A stretch of DNA of 64,000 nt, taken from NCBI GenBank assembly GCA_006503535.1, contig QYRS01000008.1, forward strand, positions 496,001 to 560,000, written 5' to 3'. Origin of the DNA: Arthrinium phaeospermum. Its lineage: Eukaryota > Ascomycota > Sordariomycetes > Amphisphaeriales > Apiosporaceae. Numbering within the stretch: position 1 is the stretch's first letter; every line of letters begins with the position of its first letter. The notes under the pieces are model-generated. The model was not told the DNA's origin and ran no database searches. It saw only the letters and a list, made by a program, of their open reading frames with translations. This document shows, one piece after another, positions 11,784 through 23,917 of the stretch. Position numbers and translations under genes: made by a program.

Positions 11784-12305
11784 TCAACCACGGAGAAAGT
11801 TAAATGGACGGGGACGACCCGTGCCACTGCTCTTCTTAGGGTAATGCCCCCCGGAGATATAAGGAGGTGGTAAGACGATGATACCGCCTGGTCCGCTCCT
11901 GGATCCGCCACCAGCTGGTGCTCCTCCTCCTCCACCTTCGCCTCCGCGCTTGTCGTGTTTCCACCCGAAGCCGCCGTAGACGATACCAGACTCGTTCTCC
12001 CGCAAGTCATTGGCCTCCGGCTCGACCTCGGAAATATCGTTGTCCTCTAGGTCCGCCGTCTCGGACTCGTCATCCGCCCCTTTATCAGTCTCTGGAGCAT
12101 GAGGGGAGGAATTGTTGTGGATCAGGGATGTGGTGTTATTCGGTGTAAGTGAAGGGAGAGGCGCCACTTCTTTCGAGGTTGATGAGTTGGTGGTTTCTAC
12201 TCCGCCATCAGACGCAGTTGGACCTGCATGAACGGTGGTCGATGCCGCGACGAAAGCGGCCGCCGCGAAACGGAGGATCGGAAAGCTCGATTGTCTGCGC
12301 TTCAT
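11784..12305 (-). CDS. Small secreted acidic/Gly-rich protein, unknown
   Basis: A single exon of 173 residues. The N terminus is a classic signal peptide (MKRRQSSFPILRFAAAAFVA, cleavage likely after VHA near residue 27). The mature part starts with a Ser/Thr/Asn-rich stretch carrying several N-glycosylation sequons (NSS, NTT), then an acidic block (residues about 75-105). A dibasic Kex2-type site follows at KHDKR near residue 120, and the rest is a Gly/Pro-rich tail (GGEGGGGGAPAGGGSR). It has very few cysteines, so it is not a typical Cys-rich effector. The layout suggests a secreted protein that may be processed after KR; no family is recognised. It converges with the ATP-grasp gene. Confidence 0.6.
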   Translation of the reverse strand: MKRRQSSFPILRFAAAAFVAASTTVHAGPTASDGGVETTNSSTSKEVAPLPSLTPNNTTSLIHNNSSPHAPETDKGADDESETADLEDNDISEVEPEANDLRENESGIVYGGFGWKHDKRGGEGGGGGAPAGGGSRSGPGGIIVLPPPYISGGHYPKKSSGTGRPRPFNFLRG

Positions 12306-13227
12306 CTTGGAAGAATGACGGCGGGGGTGGGCGCTGGCCTTAGTAACTGCTTGATGGTGACGGCGGTTACAAACGGCGGCGATGGTTGCGCAGCCATGAA
12401 TTATAGCGTGACCGGCAAAGTCCAGTGGAAGAAGCTATTGTTCGTTCGTTTGGGGAATAGAAGAAAAAAGAATCCTTCTAGAGGCATTCTAGAATGTCGG
12501 ACAACGGCGCCCTTATGTAGCCTCGAACTCACCCAAGCCGACTAGAAGCCTTCGAGAAGGACTCGGGAATGGCCGTCGTCTTTGCATCATGTGTCCCAGC
12601 CACACGCACGACCCTGAGGGCCATTGAGGGGGTTCGGTATACAAGTTGCGTGGAACGATGGAAGCTTAATTGCTAAAATGCCATCAAACCGCCGCGAATA
12701 CGTTGGCGCCCACGAGCTTTTGCCGTATTAGCCGTTCGTCATCCTATTTCTCTCTTCTCTTATCCCCAGCCATTGTAGCATTCTCGATGTCATGGCAAAG
12801 GTATCACCCGGCGGGTAATGATATTAGCGGCAATATATCGACCGCACAGGTCACAAAGATACCAAATCCCAGGATGCATAGCTGATGTCATTCAACATGA
12901 AGAAGGGGGCTATTTTAGTGTCCTTGGCCATGACAGTATGGAACCCAAAGAAACGATTATCTTATCAGATCCGGTTTCATGGGTCCCACACGGCTCCGTC
13001 ATCGGCTTTTTGGTTCGGTCCCGACGCACGCCTGTTACCCGATATGACCGACACGGCTATATTTTTAGGACATTCGACCCCGAGCATTAACGGGCAGTAC
13101 CACGATAGAGTAAAGCATACCTATATTACCTCCTTTCCTCACCTCACTCTCGCTCGCCGGCCGTGGGCCATCTAGGAAGACCATCCATCCCCCAATACAT
13201 ACCGCCAACCCCAACCAAAACACAGCC
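12306..13227. other. Divergent promoter region
   Basis: This lies between the 5' ends of the secreted-protein gene (minus) and the hydantoinase/DUF917 gene (plus), so it should contain both promoters. It holds a paired GATA element (separate entry). Short frames here show no domain. Confidence 0.6.
12957..12966. promoter_or_regulatory. Paired GATA elements (AreA/NIT2-type)
   Basis: The minus strand reads GATAAGATAA, two abutting GATAA cores, about 260 bp upstream of the hydantoinase/DUF917 start. Fungal GATA factors of the AreA/NIT2 class bind closely spaced GATA pairs in nitrogen-catabolic promoters. Function here is inferred from sequence and position only. Confidence 0.4.
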
Positions 13228-16200
13228 ATGGCCAAGACCCTGCGCATCGGCGTCGACGTGGGCGGCACCAACACAGACGGCGTGATCCTGGACCCGACGC
13301 GCGCCGCGGAGCCCGACAAGGGCCTCCTCGCCTCGCACAAGGCGCCCACGACGACGAACCCGGGCCGCGGCATCGCCGCCGCCCTCGCCGCCCTGCTGGC
13401 CCAGACGGACCCGCCCGTCCGGCCCGAGCAGGTCGCCAGCGTCACGGTCGGCACCACGCACTTTGTCAACGCCGTCGTGGAGCGCGACCCGGCCCGGCTG
13501 GCGCGGGTCGCCGTGCTGCGGCTCTGCGGGCCCTTTGCCAAGCACGCGACGCCCTGCATCGACTGGCCCGCCGATGTGCGCGAGCTCGTGCTGGGCCACT
13601 GGGCGCGCCTGCGGGGCGGGCTCGAGGTCGACGGCCACCTGATCGCCGACCTCGACCCGGCCGAGATCCGCGAGCAGTGCGCACTCATCCGGGACAAGGG
13701 GATCCGCAGCGTTGTGGTGGTTGGCGTCTTTAGTCCCATCGACACCGTCGAGCGGCAGGAGGAGCGGGCGGCCGAGATTATTCAGGCGGAGATTCCGGGT
13801 TGCGACGTGGTGCTGTCGAAGCAGGTGGCCAACTTGGGTTTCGTGGAGCGTGAGAATGCGGCGATTCTGAATGCATCAATCTTATCTTTCGGTAGGTCTA
13901 AATGACTCCTATGTATCCGTATACACCATCCGGTTGCGTATTGCTGACATTTTGTGTAGCAAGAAGGACTATCCGGTCCTTCCAAGAACCCGTCAGGGCT
14001 TTGGGACTCCAATGTCCGGTCTTCATCACCCAGAACGACGGCACTATTTTATCCGGGGAGATGGCGGCGAAGCTCCCTATCCGGACGTTCTCCAGCGGCC
14101 CAACAAACAGCATGAGAGGCGCAGCATTCCTGGTACAGGGGGAACTGAGCGAGAACATAATGGTGGTAGATATTGGTGGCACGACTACGGACGTTGGCCT
14201 GCTACTAGCCAACGGCTTCCCGCGACAGCAGGCAGCTTATAGCGACCTGGCTGGGGTCCGGATGAACTTCTCGTGCCCGGACATCAAAAGCATCGGCCTC
14301 GGCGGCGGGTCCATCGTCCGGAACCAAGATGCCATGACGGTAGGGCCCGACAGTGTCGGCTACAAGCTGACGGAAGAAGCGCTCATCTTCGGCGGCAAGA
14401 CACTCACAGCGACCGACTGCACCGCTTTGGCCAATCCCGGTCTCGGACTCGGCCGAAGGGAGCTGGCAGAGGGCGTTCTAACCGAAGAGCGAGGTTCGCA
14501 GTTCAAAGCGATCGTGACACGGAAGCTGGAGAAGATCATTGACACCATGAAGACGTCGCCCGACGACTTACCGGTGCTACTGGTGGGTGGCGGTGCCATC
14601 ATTGCGCCCGACCAGCTAAAAGGGGCGAGTCGGGTCATCAAGCCCAAGTACGCCGAGGTCGCCAACGCGGTTGGGGCTGCCATGGCCAGGGTCAGTGCCG
14701 TGGTCGACACGGTCAAGTCTACCGAGTCCAAGACTACGAAACAGCTGCTCGATGAAATCTGCGAGGAAGCCATTGAGAGGACAGTGGAGGCTGGGGCTTT
14801 GCGGTCTACGGTCAAGATCGTGGAAAAGGAAAGCTTTCCACTCCAGGTACGTTTTGTGAAGCCAGACAACCCCCTTATTCTGGTCTACACACTAACATGT
14901 AAAAAAGTATATCGAACACAAGACGCGTTTCATAGTCCGCGCTGCCGGAGACTGTGATTTCTCACGAGCAGATCTCGCCAACACGCAGCCAGTGGAAGAG
15001 CAAATCGACGAGATGGACAACAACAACAATATGCAAGAGTACGAGAAGTCGACCAAGCCAACGAGCAGTAGCAACCGGACGACAGAGAAGGCGGAAATCG
15101 ACATTTCCACGTACCGGCCTCACGTGCGGAACCGCGTCTGGTACGTCAGCGAGACGGACGTCGAGTGGATCGCCACGGGCTGCTACATCCTGGGCACGGG
15201 CGGCGGCGGCAGCCCCTACGCCCACATGGTGCGCCTGCGCCATATGATCCGCGCGGGGGCCGTGGTGCGCGTCGTGAGCCCCGACGACCTGCCCGACGAC
15301 GCCCAGGTCGGGTGCGGCGGCGGCGCCGGCTCGCCGACGGTCGGCATCGAGAAGCTCGAGGGCGACGCCATGCTGCAGGCCCAGGAGGCGCTCTACCAGG
15401 TCTGCGGCCCCGACCGGCGCGCCACCCACATGATCTCGGTCGAGATCGGCGGCGGCAACGGCCTGCAGAGCATGATCCTCGGCGCCAGCGGAACAGGCGG
15501 GATGGACCTGCCGGCCGTCGACGGCGACTGGATGGGCAGAGCCTTCCCCACCAAGTGGCAGACGACGCCCGTCGTCTTCAACGAGCGGCAGCCCATCTGG
15601 TCGCCCATCGCCGTCACCGACGGCAACGGCAACACCCTCGTCATGCCGGCGGCCAAATCGGACATGCACGTCGAGCGCATCATCCGCGCCGCCCTGAGCC
15701 AGATGGGCTCCGCCATCGCCATGGCCGACCCGCCCGTCACGGGCGCCGAGTGCCGGCGCTGGGCCGTCGAGCACACCCTCAGCCAGTCGTGGCGCATTGG
15801 TCGGGCCGTGGCGCGGGCGCGCGAGCAAAATCGCGTCGATCAGGTCGCCGAGACCATTCTCGAGGAGTGTGGCGGGGCTGGGGCTGGCAGGGTGCTGTTC
15901 AAGGGCAAGATTGTCGGGGTTGAGCGCACGCTGCGGATGGGCCATGTCTACGGCGAGTGCATCATCGAGGGCGCCGATATCGCCGAGGAGTCTGAGGATG
16001 GCGGTCCTACTCCTGCAAAAGCAGTGGAGGAGGGGCCGCAGTTCGAAGGCTTGGTCAAGATCCCGTTCAAAAACGAGAACATCGCGGCCATCAGGTTCAC
16101 GAGATCCAAAGCCGCCGGGGGTGAAACCACGGATGTGGACGGGGAGGTCCTCGGGGTCGCCCCGGATCTCATCACCATCATTGATGCGCAGAACGGTGAG

Positions 16201-16398
16201 GCCATCGGCACACCTGAGTACCGGTACGGCCTCCTCGTCATCGTGCTGGGCATCACGGCGAGCGAGAGGTGGACGACGGAGCGGGGCATCGAGATTGGAG
16301 GGCCCAAGGGGTTCGGCATGGATCATCTGACCTACAAGCCCCTTGGGAAGTTCGTCAAGCCGAGGAGCGTCATCGACGAATTCGATCTGCACGAGTAG
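13228..16398 (+). CDS. Hydantoinase A / DUF917 fusion protein
   Basis: Three exons, 13228-13891, 13960-14846 and 14908-16398, give 1013 residues. Introns of 68 and 61 nt have GTAGGT and GTACGT donors and CTGAC/CTAAC branches. The first half is a hydantoinase/oxoprolinase A domain of the ASKHA ATPase fold: the nucleotide-binding loop LRIGVDVGGTNTDG near residue 5, a second phosphate loop MVVDIGGTTTDVGLL near 290 and the Gly-rich SIGLGGGSIV near 335. After a polar linker, residues about 600-1013 form a DUF917 domain (ILGTGGGGSPY, SVEIGGGNGLQSM, ending GITASERWTTERG). The stretch of exon 3 just upstream of the DUF917 part reads in frame with the hydantoinase half, so this is one fused gene, as in some other fungi. 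HyuA-type proteins open cyclic amides with ATP; the substrate here is unknown. It is cytosolic by absence of targeting signals and converges with the 1357-residue hydantoinase, 170 bp away. Confidence 0.9.
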
Positions 16399-16568
16399 GC
16401 GGTTTCCATGTGGACTTTTCATTTTCAAAATATATTCTGTGGCATTTTAGAAATAGAAACGACGCCCTTCGATAGAGAGACTTCTTACGAATGATGACTT
16501 ATTCAGATGTCTTGTTCATATAACACGTCTTATGCTACGCTAAAATTACCTACGATATAGGATCTGGT

Positions 16569-19500
16569 CTACTCGACCTTGAAATCGCCTTCTGCTCTCC
16601 TCGTCTTGAACCACTCCTTCACATACGGAAGATTGGCATGGGGCCCATACGGTTCCTCGGACCACTGCGCCCTGGGAGCCGGCAAGCCCGTCTCCTCGAG
16701 ACACCGGGCCCGCAGCTCGTCCAGCGAGCCGCCGCGGTTGTAGATGCTCGGGTACTCGACGTGCCTCGCCGCGAGCTCCGCGCGGAGCGCCTCGGTCTCC
16801 GCGGCCCGCACGTCGTAGGTCACGGGGTCGACGACGACGCCGTAGTTGTTCCGGGCCCCCTCGAGCGTGACCAGCTTCTGGTGGACCTCGAGCGCGACTT
16901 TCTCGGCGGGCCGCGCGAAGGGGTCGCCCAGCCCGCCGCCGCCCCATGTGATGTGCTCGAGGACGTCGCCCGGGTCCACGCGGATGTAGTCGCACTTGCT
17001 GTGCAGGTACACGGGCTCGGGGTTTTCCGACTTGGAGTACCGATAGAGGACCTTCTTGGAACGCTGGCCGGGCTGGCCTCCGTCGATTCCCCAGGGGTAG
17101 GTGAACCAGCGGTCGTCGTGTAGAGAGAACTCGCCCCTGCTCAGGAAGCGGTATCGAGTTCTGTGGGCATTTCCACTAGAGATTGGTAGCAAGGTCAGCA
17201 TTTTGCCCGTGAGAAGAAGAAAAGAAAAAACATGCGAAGACGGAAGGGGGGGTCAGGGAGAGGCTTACCCTCGGTAGAAACCAGCACCGCCAGTGTCAGC
17301 AAGAGACTCGTTGGCCTCGATCAGAAGCGGGAAAGCAAGCTCGATGCTCTCGTTGGGAACAGACTTGATGGAGGGGAATAGGCAATGCATGTCAGGGCCG
17401 TCTCCAATGGGGCGCGCAGGTACTCCGCCGAAAGCTATCGAGTAGAGTTGGAAATACCTGGACGGGTTCGTTAGCTCAGGGATTCATAATTAATGGGCAT
17501 GCGTTCTCTCTGTTTTGGGTTGGAGGAACTTACTCTCCGTCCGGCTTGAAGCCCGAGTAGAAGAAGTGCGGCGAATCGCTGAAACCAGCCGCCGCTCGGT
17601 AAGCCTTGTTGTGTTGGCCCATCAAGGCCTGGATAACGTCCATGATGCGGCCCAGCAGATGTGTTCGGCAACTCAAGGCCGCCGGACGGACCGGGCGTAG
17701 GATGGAGCCCTCGGGAAAGTCCACCTCGATGAAATCGTACAACCCTTCGTTGACCACGCAGTGGGGATCGAAGACGGCGAGGAGGTAATACCCCACAAAC
17801 ATCTTGAACATGGTGGGCGAAACATAGAAGTTGATGGCCGTGTTGCTCTGGGCACTGGTGCCGTCAAAGTTGAACTTCAGCTTGTTGTCCTCCTTGGTCA
17901 TCTTGCACTTGATCGCAAACGGGCCCAACTCGCCGTTGCCACCGTCGTCGATGAAGTCGGTGAAGACAGCTTCCTCCTCGCCGAATTGGGTTTCGATCAG
18001 CTTAGACACGGCCATCTGGTTGCGTTTCAGCAACTCTTCGCACGAAGCCTGGTATATCCTATGTATGCCGTTAGTCCACGGGTTCCAGTCTTGATCAGCA
18101 CAAGTAACCAAGAACTTACTCGAGACCAAAGCGATCAACCAGCTCGCAGACGCGAGCTCCAGCCGTCTTGCACGAGGACACCAAAGCAGCTATGTCGGAG
18201 CGGTACCAATCCGGCATTCGTGAGTTGCGGCACAGGATATCCATGATATCGGCGTTATAAACACCTCCCTTGTAGAGCTTGCAGATGGGAATCTGAACAC
18301 CGTCCTCGAATATTGTCGATGACGAAACGCACATACTGCCCGGCACTTTCCCGCCGACATCACTGGGACATCATGTTAGTCGTGCCAAGCAAAAGGGACA
18401 TCATGACTTACGAAAGATGGCCGAAGTTTGCTGCCCAACCCACGATCTCGTGCCTGTAGTAGATGGGTAGTAGGATGATTACATCATTCAGATGACTGAT
18501 GGCTCCTTCTGTTGAGTAAGGGTCGTTGGTGATGAAGATGTCCCCTTCGTTAATCGTGCCGCCGACCTTTTCCCAACCGCGAAGGAATTCTGCAACAGCG
18601 AACGTTAGTAAAGCCCCGTTCAAAGCGTGCAATCTCTGTCCATCGTATTCTACTTACGACCAATGAAAGACCCGAATTGTCCAACCTGTAATCATGAAAG
18701 TTAGCGGACAGGCTCAAGCACACATGGTCGAGTCTCTGTATCCTTACCAGCATTTGCCCCTTTTCGTTGGTGACAACGTTGAACTCATCCTGCTGCTCAC
18801 GGATACCGGGCGACATCGAGCAGCGGAGGACGAGGGTATCCATCTCAACGCGAACCGCCTGTAGCGCAGAGCCGACCAAGGTAGGGACAAGAGGAGATTT
18901 GGTCACCTCCTCCCGTGCGGATTCTTTGGTGAAATCCTTGGTCTTGGTAAGGGCAGACTCGTCGACCGGCCTGATCAGAATGTTACCGATCTGGTCGATC
19001 TCTCCGTAGAAGCCGGGGAGGATCAAGGTGTTCGAGTCCATCTCGGAAACGACACACGGCCCGTCGAATCGCAGGCCCGCCTTATTAAGCTGCGCCCGGT
19101 TGTAGAAGGTGGCCTCGACCTGCTTTCCCTCCACTGTGATCGTCTTCTTGTTGACCACGGCGGACTCGGCCACGGAGTTCGTCAAGCCATCAGTCTCGGA
19201 AGACATGGCCGCAAACTCTACTGGCGAGGAGGCATCGGTGGCAGTGACGCCCACTCTCACCAGCTCGAACTCCAGGTCCTCCATGGAGAAGCCAAACTGC
19301 AGCTCATGCGTGGCGTTGAATTTCTCAGCCAGCAGCTTGAATAGCTCGTCTCTGCCCTTGGCAAGTTCTTCGGGCGTGAAAGAAACCGTGATGTCGAGGG
19401 CCTGGCCGTGGTATCGGATATCGGCATCATAGATAACACCGATCTTCTGTTCCGAGGAACCTTCGAGGGCCTCGGTCATGGTGTCGGTACAGTGCTTCTC

Positions 19501-21228
19501 CAGGTTCTGAAGGACCGACTTGAGCTCATCCAGGGAGACCCGAGACAACATCTTGATGTATGAGATGGATTTGGCCTCGGAGAGCTTGGTGGTAGCATCG
19601 CCTTGCGCACACAAGACGCCAGGGGCTTGCGGGACAATAACTGGCCACGCGCCCAAGAGCTTGCCAATGGCACAGGCATGAAGTGGCCCGGCACCACCAA
19701 AGGCGACCAGTGCGAAATCTCTCGGATCATATCCTTGTTCGACCGACACCTGCCGCAGAGCCCCGTACATAGTCTCATTCACGAGGTCGAGTATGCCACT
19801 AGCAGTTTCCTCCACCGAGATGCCCATTTGGTCAGCAACGGACTTGACCGCCGATACCGCTGCTGAGACATCGAGTTGAAAATCGCCACCTAGCAGCTTG
19901 TCCGGTAGATAACCAAGCGCTAGGTTGGCATCTGTCACAGTTGGCACAGTACCCCCTTTCTTGTAGCAGGCCGGTCCAGGGCTAGCCCCGGCACTTTCGG
20001 GGCCTACCCTCATGCTGGCTGTAAGATCGGTAAATCGCGCTATAGAGCCACCGCCAGCTCCTACAGTTCGTACATCGACCGAGGGAGCCCTGACAGTTAG
20101 CTGATCTACGACAGTTTCTCTTCGCAGCGCAGGTTTACCATCGACGATCAGTGCAACATCGGTTGAAGTGCCACCCATCTATCAGCACTATTGTCAGCTT
20201 CTTATCATCTTCTCTTCAACCAAGATCGATGGTTTCCAAAGACCACTTACATCGAGAGTAATGAGGTTTTTGTAAGGTGTTTGCTTAGAAATCACGTCCA
20301 CAACTCCTTGAACACCACCAGCAGGACCCGACATCAGTAAGTTGACCGGGAGTTCGCCAGCTTGGGAAAGACTCGTAAGAGCACCGTCGCTCTTCAAGAT
20401 GCGGATGGTTTTGCTGTCTGGAAGCAACAGTTTCTGCAAACCATCCATGTATCTCTTCACGATCGGCTTGACCACGGCGTTGGCCGCTGCCGTGACCGTT
20501 CTCTCGTACTCGCCGGCCTCAGGCAACACATCGGCGGAGCAGATGATCTCGATCTCGGGTCCGAACTCCTCACGAACGATGCTCACCACAACCCTCTCAT
20601 GCTCGTCGTTTACGTACGAGTTGAGTAAGCTGATGGTAATGGCTTCAGGGTTTTGGCGTTTCAGATCTTCCAGGTCTCTGCGAAGAGCTGCCCCGTCAAG
20701 GGGTATCGCAACCTCGCCAGTAGCTGAGATCCTGCCGGTGCACTGAACTGTTCGCTCGAGGGGGACTACCGGCTCCGGAGGGACGAAGCTGATCCATCCG
20801 CCAAGTCCTCCAGGGATCTGGGATCGCCTGTTTGTGAGGACCTCTTTGAATCCCGCCGTCACGATGAGCCCAGCCTTGACTCCTTTTGACTCGAGAATAG
20901 CGTTTGTCGCTGGCATATAAGTTAGCCATGAATGGGATGTTGCGGGAGAGCTCGCCTTACCGACAGTACTACCATGGTGGATGTAAGAGAACTCGCCGTC
21001 CCAGTCGTACTTGGACTTGAGAATCTTTCGGACCTTCTCGATGCCATCTTTGACACCAATGCTTTGGTCTTGTGGTGTTGACGGTGTCTTGGCACGGATG
21101 GTCTCTCCTTCGGGCGTAATCACGCAGACATCGGTGAACGTTCCCTATGCTTTATTTAGCGGCTCGCCTATCCAAATTCAGGGGCAGCGTGGACTTACAC
21201 CGACGTCAACCCCCAATCTATAATCCAT
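16569..21228 (-). CDS. Hydantoinase A+B / 5-oxoprolinase-type ATPase
   Basis: Ten exons: 21228-21199, 21144-20961, 20909-20251, 20178-18748, 18685-18658, 18589-18412, 18362-18120, 18058-17534, 17457-17269 and 17175-16569, giving 1357 residues. All nine introns (49-93 nt) start GT and preserve frame; exon 5 is only 28 nt. The N-terminal half is HyuA-like: MDYRLGVDVGGTFTDVCVI at the start, HHGSTVATNAILE near 70 and ITLDMGGTSTDVALIVDG near 288. The C-terminal half is HyuB-like: SMSPGIREQQDEFNVV near 745, QFGSFIGQFLRGWEKVGG near 770, GDIFITNDPYSTEG near 795, and TWGGGGLGDPFARPAEKV followed by NNYGVVVDP near the end. The length fits fused eukaryotic 5-oxoprolinases (about 1288), but the exact substrate (5-oxoproline, hydantoin or another cyclic amide) cannot be read from sequence. 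It faces the HyuA-DUF917 gene tail to tail. Confidence 0.9.
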
Positions 21229-22758
21229 ACTCGAATTTTCTCCTTTCGCTTGATAAAAGGGCTTTAACACTTCCCCGTAGTATGCAGCGTTGACATTTCT
21301 CGCGGCCACTCGATCTTGGAGGCGTCAACAGAGAGAAGAGGCTGATCGTCGTATCTCGTATTTCCACAGGGGAAGCGAGTCCTTTTAAGAATCTTACATC
21401 GCCAAGCTCGAGTAACACAAACCCATGCGTGTCGGCGTTTATGTGACAATCGCGTCGATAACAACGATTGTGCACTCGCATCACTCCGACAGAGCGGATG
21501 CGGACAGGGGGCAGATATCGTATCGGGAGGAAGAGGCCGACAATTCGGTATGATTACATCAAGCTGTACTGGGCATGGGGAAGCAAGCTCAAGGTCTGAG
21601 ACGCCAACCCCACGAGGAGTACCGTACTGAAAGTCCCTTGCATGCCACATGGCCAACAAAGGAAGTGAGTGGGTGACAGATAGCTGGTAGCAAACATGAT
21701 CCCCGTTTTTGGGTAGTTACAGCCGGGCAGGAGAGAGTCATATTGATGAGGATGGATCGGGGCTTGGCAGTTTACCCCAGCTTGCGGTCAGATACATGCA
21801 AGACAAACCGATCCAATCGCCCCTCCCCCTGTCAATGCCGCCCACCCACATTATGTACTATCTATAGTGGAGATTGCGGGGGGCGTCTTGTATACTGGTA
21901 CACCCTCCAACCTCTTGATAACCTCGGCCGCCTTTATATGGCAATCGGGATATATGAATGGATGTGTCTGGCGTGCAGGGATGTTTCGGATGCGTTTGTC
22001 AAGTGAGGGGGGCGGAGATCCGATAGAAATCAATATTCCTGCCGCCTTCCGGCACCGACATCTGTTGACAACCCGATAATACTGGAGCAACCTCGAGCCA
22101 ATGCTGAAAGTATGCCGTGTTCGCATAATTTCGTCGGGCAACATGCGGCAGGAAAGCCGTGTAGTCCTAGGCACTTTTTTGCATGACTGGCACTTACACG
22201 AACAGTTGCATGAACATGCCTGTATTGAAGGGTTCTTGGGTGCATACCAGTAACAAGATTATGTTGATCCTCGCGTATGAATGAGAAGTATGTACATATT
22301 CGTTGGCCACCTGGATGCTGTCGCGTCGAAGCAGAGCAGTATGCACATCGTCTGTTTAGATTTCAGTCGAGCCTCCGTGGACTGGCGCATCTTACAGTAA
22401 AACGGAACTCTGCCTAATTCTACAAAAATATTTCCATAATTGGTGTTACTTGGACTCGTCATGTTCTTCAACAAAGACCTCCTCCGTGGCTGCCTTGGTT
22501 GTTTGGCGAAACCCAAGACAGTTTGCACCTTCCCTTTGACAACCAATATGGTCAAGATGGAACCTGGAGGAATTGAGAGTTGACTGGGCACCTTGATTGC
22601 TAGAGACCATGGCCGACGCAAATATGCAGCAACTCCTAAATTCAACCTCGCAAACCCGGTTTGATTTTGGATGGCCTATTTTGAGCAACTCTGCATACTT
22701 CGATACTTCGCAGAGCTGAAATCCCAGTATACGTGCAGCGGTACAGACGTTTAGAGCA
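21229..22758. other. 1.5-kb intergenic region
   Basis: It is the upstream region of both the minus-strand hydantoinase gene (ATG at 21228) and the plus-strand gene at 22759. A GATAA core lies about 20 bp above the hydantoinase start. Open frames here show no domain or exon structure. Confidence 0.5.
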
Positions 22759-23412
22759 ATGCCGAACTCCAAGGAGCCGACCAAAAGCCATGGGCCCATA
22801 TTGGCCGTGGCTGACCTCCAGAAGGCATCAGGGGATGTCCCGCTCCATGTGTTGCCTGGACACAACGCCTCCCATCGCCCATTGCGTCAGCCTGATGAGA
22901 ACACGCCCATCGGTGGCTATAATTACGAACAGCGACCGCAGTCGAAGTCGAAGCCGAAGCCCCCCGAGAGAAGCACTCGCTCAAAGCAACATGCCAACAA
23001 AGACACGCAGGGGCGCTCAAAAGGGGTCAACAAACATGTCGTCAACCAACCCAAGAAGACGAAAAAGACCACACAGCGAAGCCGGCACCGAAGCCGGAAG
23101 GAAGACTCACAGCCGCCACCACCACGACGACCCAAGAGTAGCAACCCTCGCCCGCCTCAGCCTCCGGACCAAGTGCTCACCCGTCAAGGCGACACACTGC
23201 ACCGGGAGCTCAATCGCGTGTTGAAGAACGGCAGGATGCTGTCCTGGCAACAACACATCTTTGCCAGTGCCTTCAGGAAGATCCGCGAGGCCCTGCTGGA
23301 GCTTGGCAGCAGGGAGGAGAAGGGGGCGCCCATCACCGACGCAGAACACCACGCTCGTGCTTACGCCAGAGAGGCATTCGATCGGTTCAAGATGTGCATG
23401 GAGAAGGTCTAG
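22759..23412 (+). CDS. Hypothetical basic Pro/Lys-rich protein
   Basis: A single exon of 217 residues. Residues about 50-135 are low-complexity and strongly basic with Pro tracts (QPPPPRRPKSSNPRPPQ), probably disordered. Residues about 140-217 look helical and globular (LHRELNRVLKNGRMLSWQQ near 150, then a charged helix ending FDRFKMCMEKV). There is no signal peptide or transmembrane segment. An opposite-strand frame overlaps it, but this strand has the better codon pattern in the C-terminal half. No family is recognised; the basic tail region could bind nucleic acid. The first ATG at 22759 is taken as start, and an upstream exon cannot be excluded. Confidence 0.5.
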   Translation: MPNSKEPTKSHGPILAVADLQKASGDVPLHVLPGHNASHRPLRQPDENTPIGGYNYEQRPQSKSKPKPPERSTRSKQHANKDTQGRSKGVNKHVVNQPKKTKKTTQRSRHRSRKEDSQPPPPRRPKSSNPRPPQPPDQVLTRQGDTLHRELNRVLKNGRMLSWQQHIFASAFRKIREALLELGSREEKGAPITDAEHHARAYAREAFDRFKMCMEKV

Positions 23413-23917
23413 GCTACCGCACGTGGAAAGGGGGGAGCTCGTAGCAACCCGGAAAGCTCCAAAGGAGCTGGTGGGACAGGTGCGCTGATGCCCTTGAAAA
23501 CGATTGCTGATCGCAGCCAAACAGAGCACTGCGCTTGTTGCGCTCACAAATTCCTCATGAAGATATTGGTGCTCGAAAGGATTAAGGTGTTGTATCACTC
23601 GACCTTTGAGTAGTACCGGCAAATGTACGGGAAATAGTTATGATTGGACCGGCTGGGAAGCGAACTATGGAACTGATGGGACTTGAATGCATCGAGAAGG
23701 GTGGTCTAGGAAGCAGAACCGTGTGGTATAGTTTGATAAACGGCCGCATTAGTTTGAAGAAAGGCAGGCATCAGTGCTGTTTTTACACATCTATATCTGC
23801 CGCAGCTACATACATTCAGCAAACTCTGAGTATCCTTTTCCTAGACCTAAACGCCTGTCGCTATGCAGAAAATAAACCCGGAGCTCGACACCACCATTCG
23901 TCCATCACCATCAACCC
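23413..23917. other. Intergenic 3' flanks
   Basis: Spacer between the convergent unknown gene (plus) and UTP15 (minus). No further feature seen. Confidence 0.55.

Noticed and set aside
13902..14957. Separate gene starting within the hydantoinase intron
   Set aside because: The ATG lies in the 68-nt intron; the frame joins exon 1 exactly and continues the HyuA domain.
14962..16428. 488-codon minus-strand open frame
   Set aside because: It is the antisense shadow of the GC-rich DUF917 exon, whose plus-strand translation has clear domain motifs.
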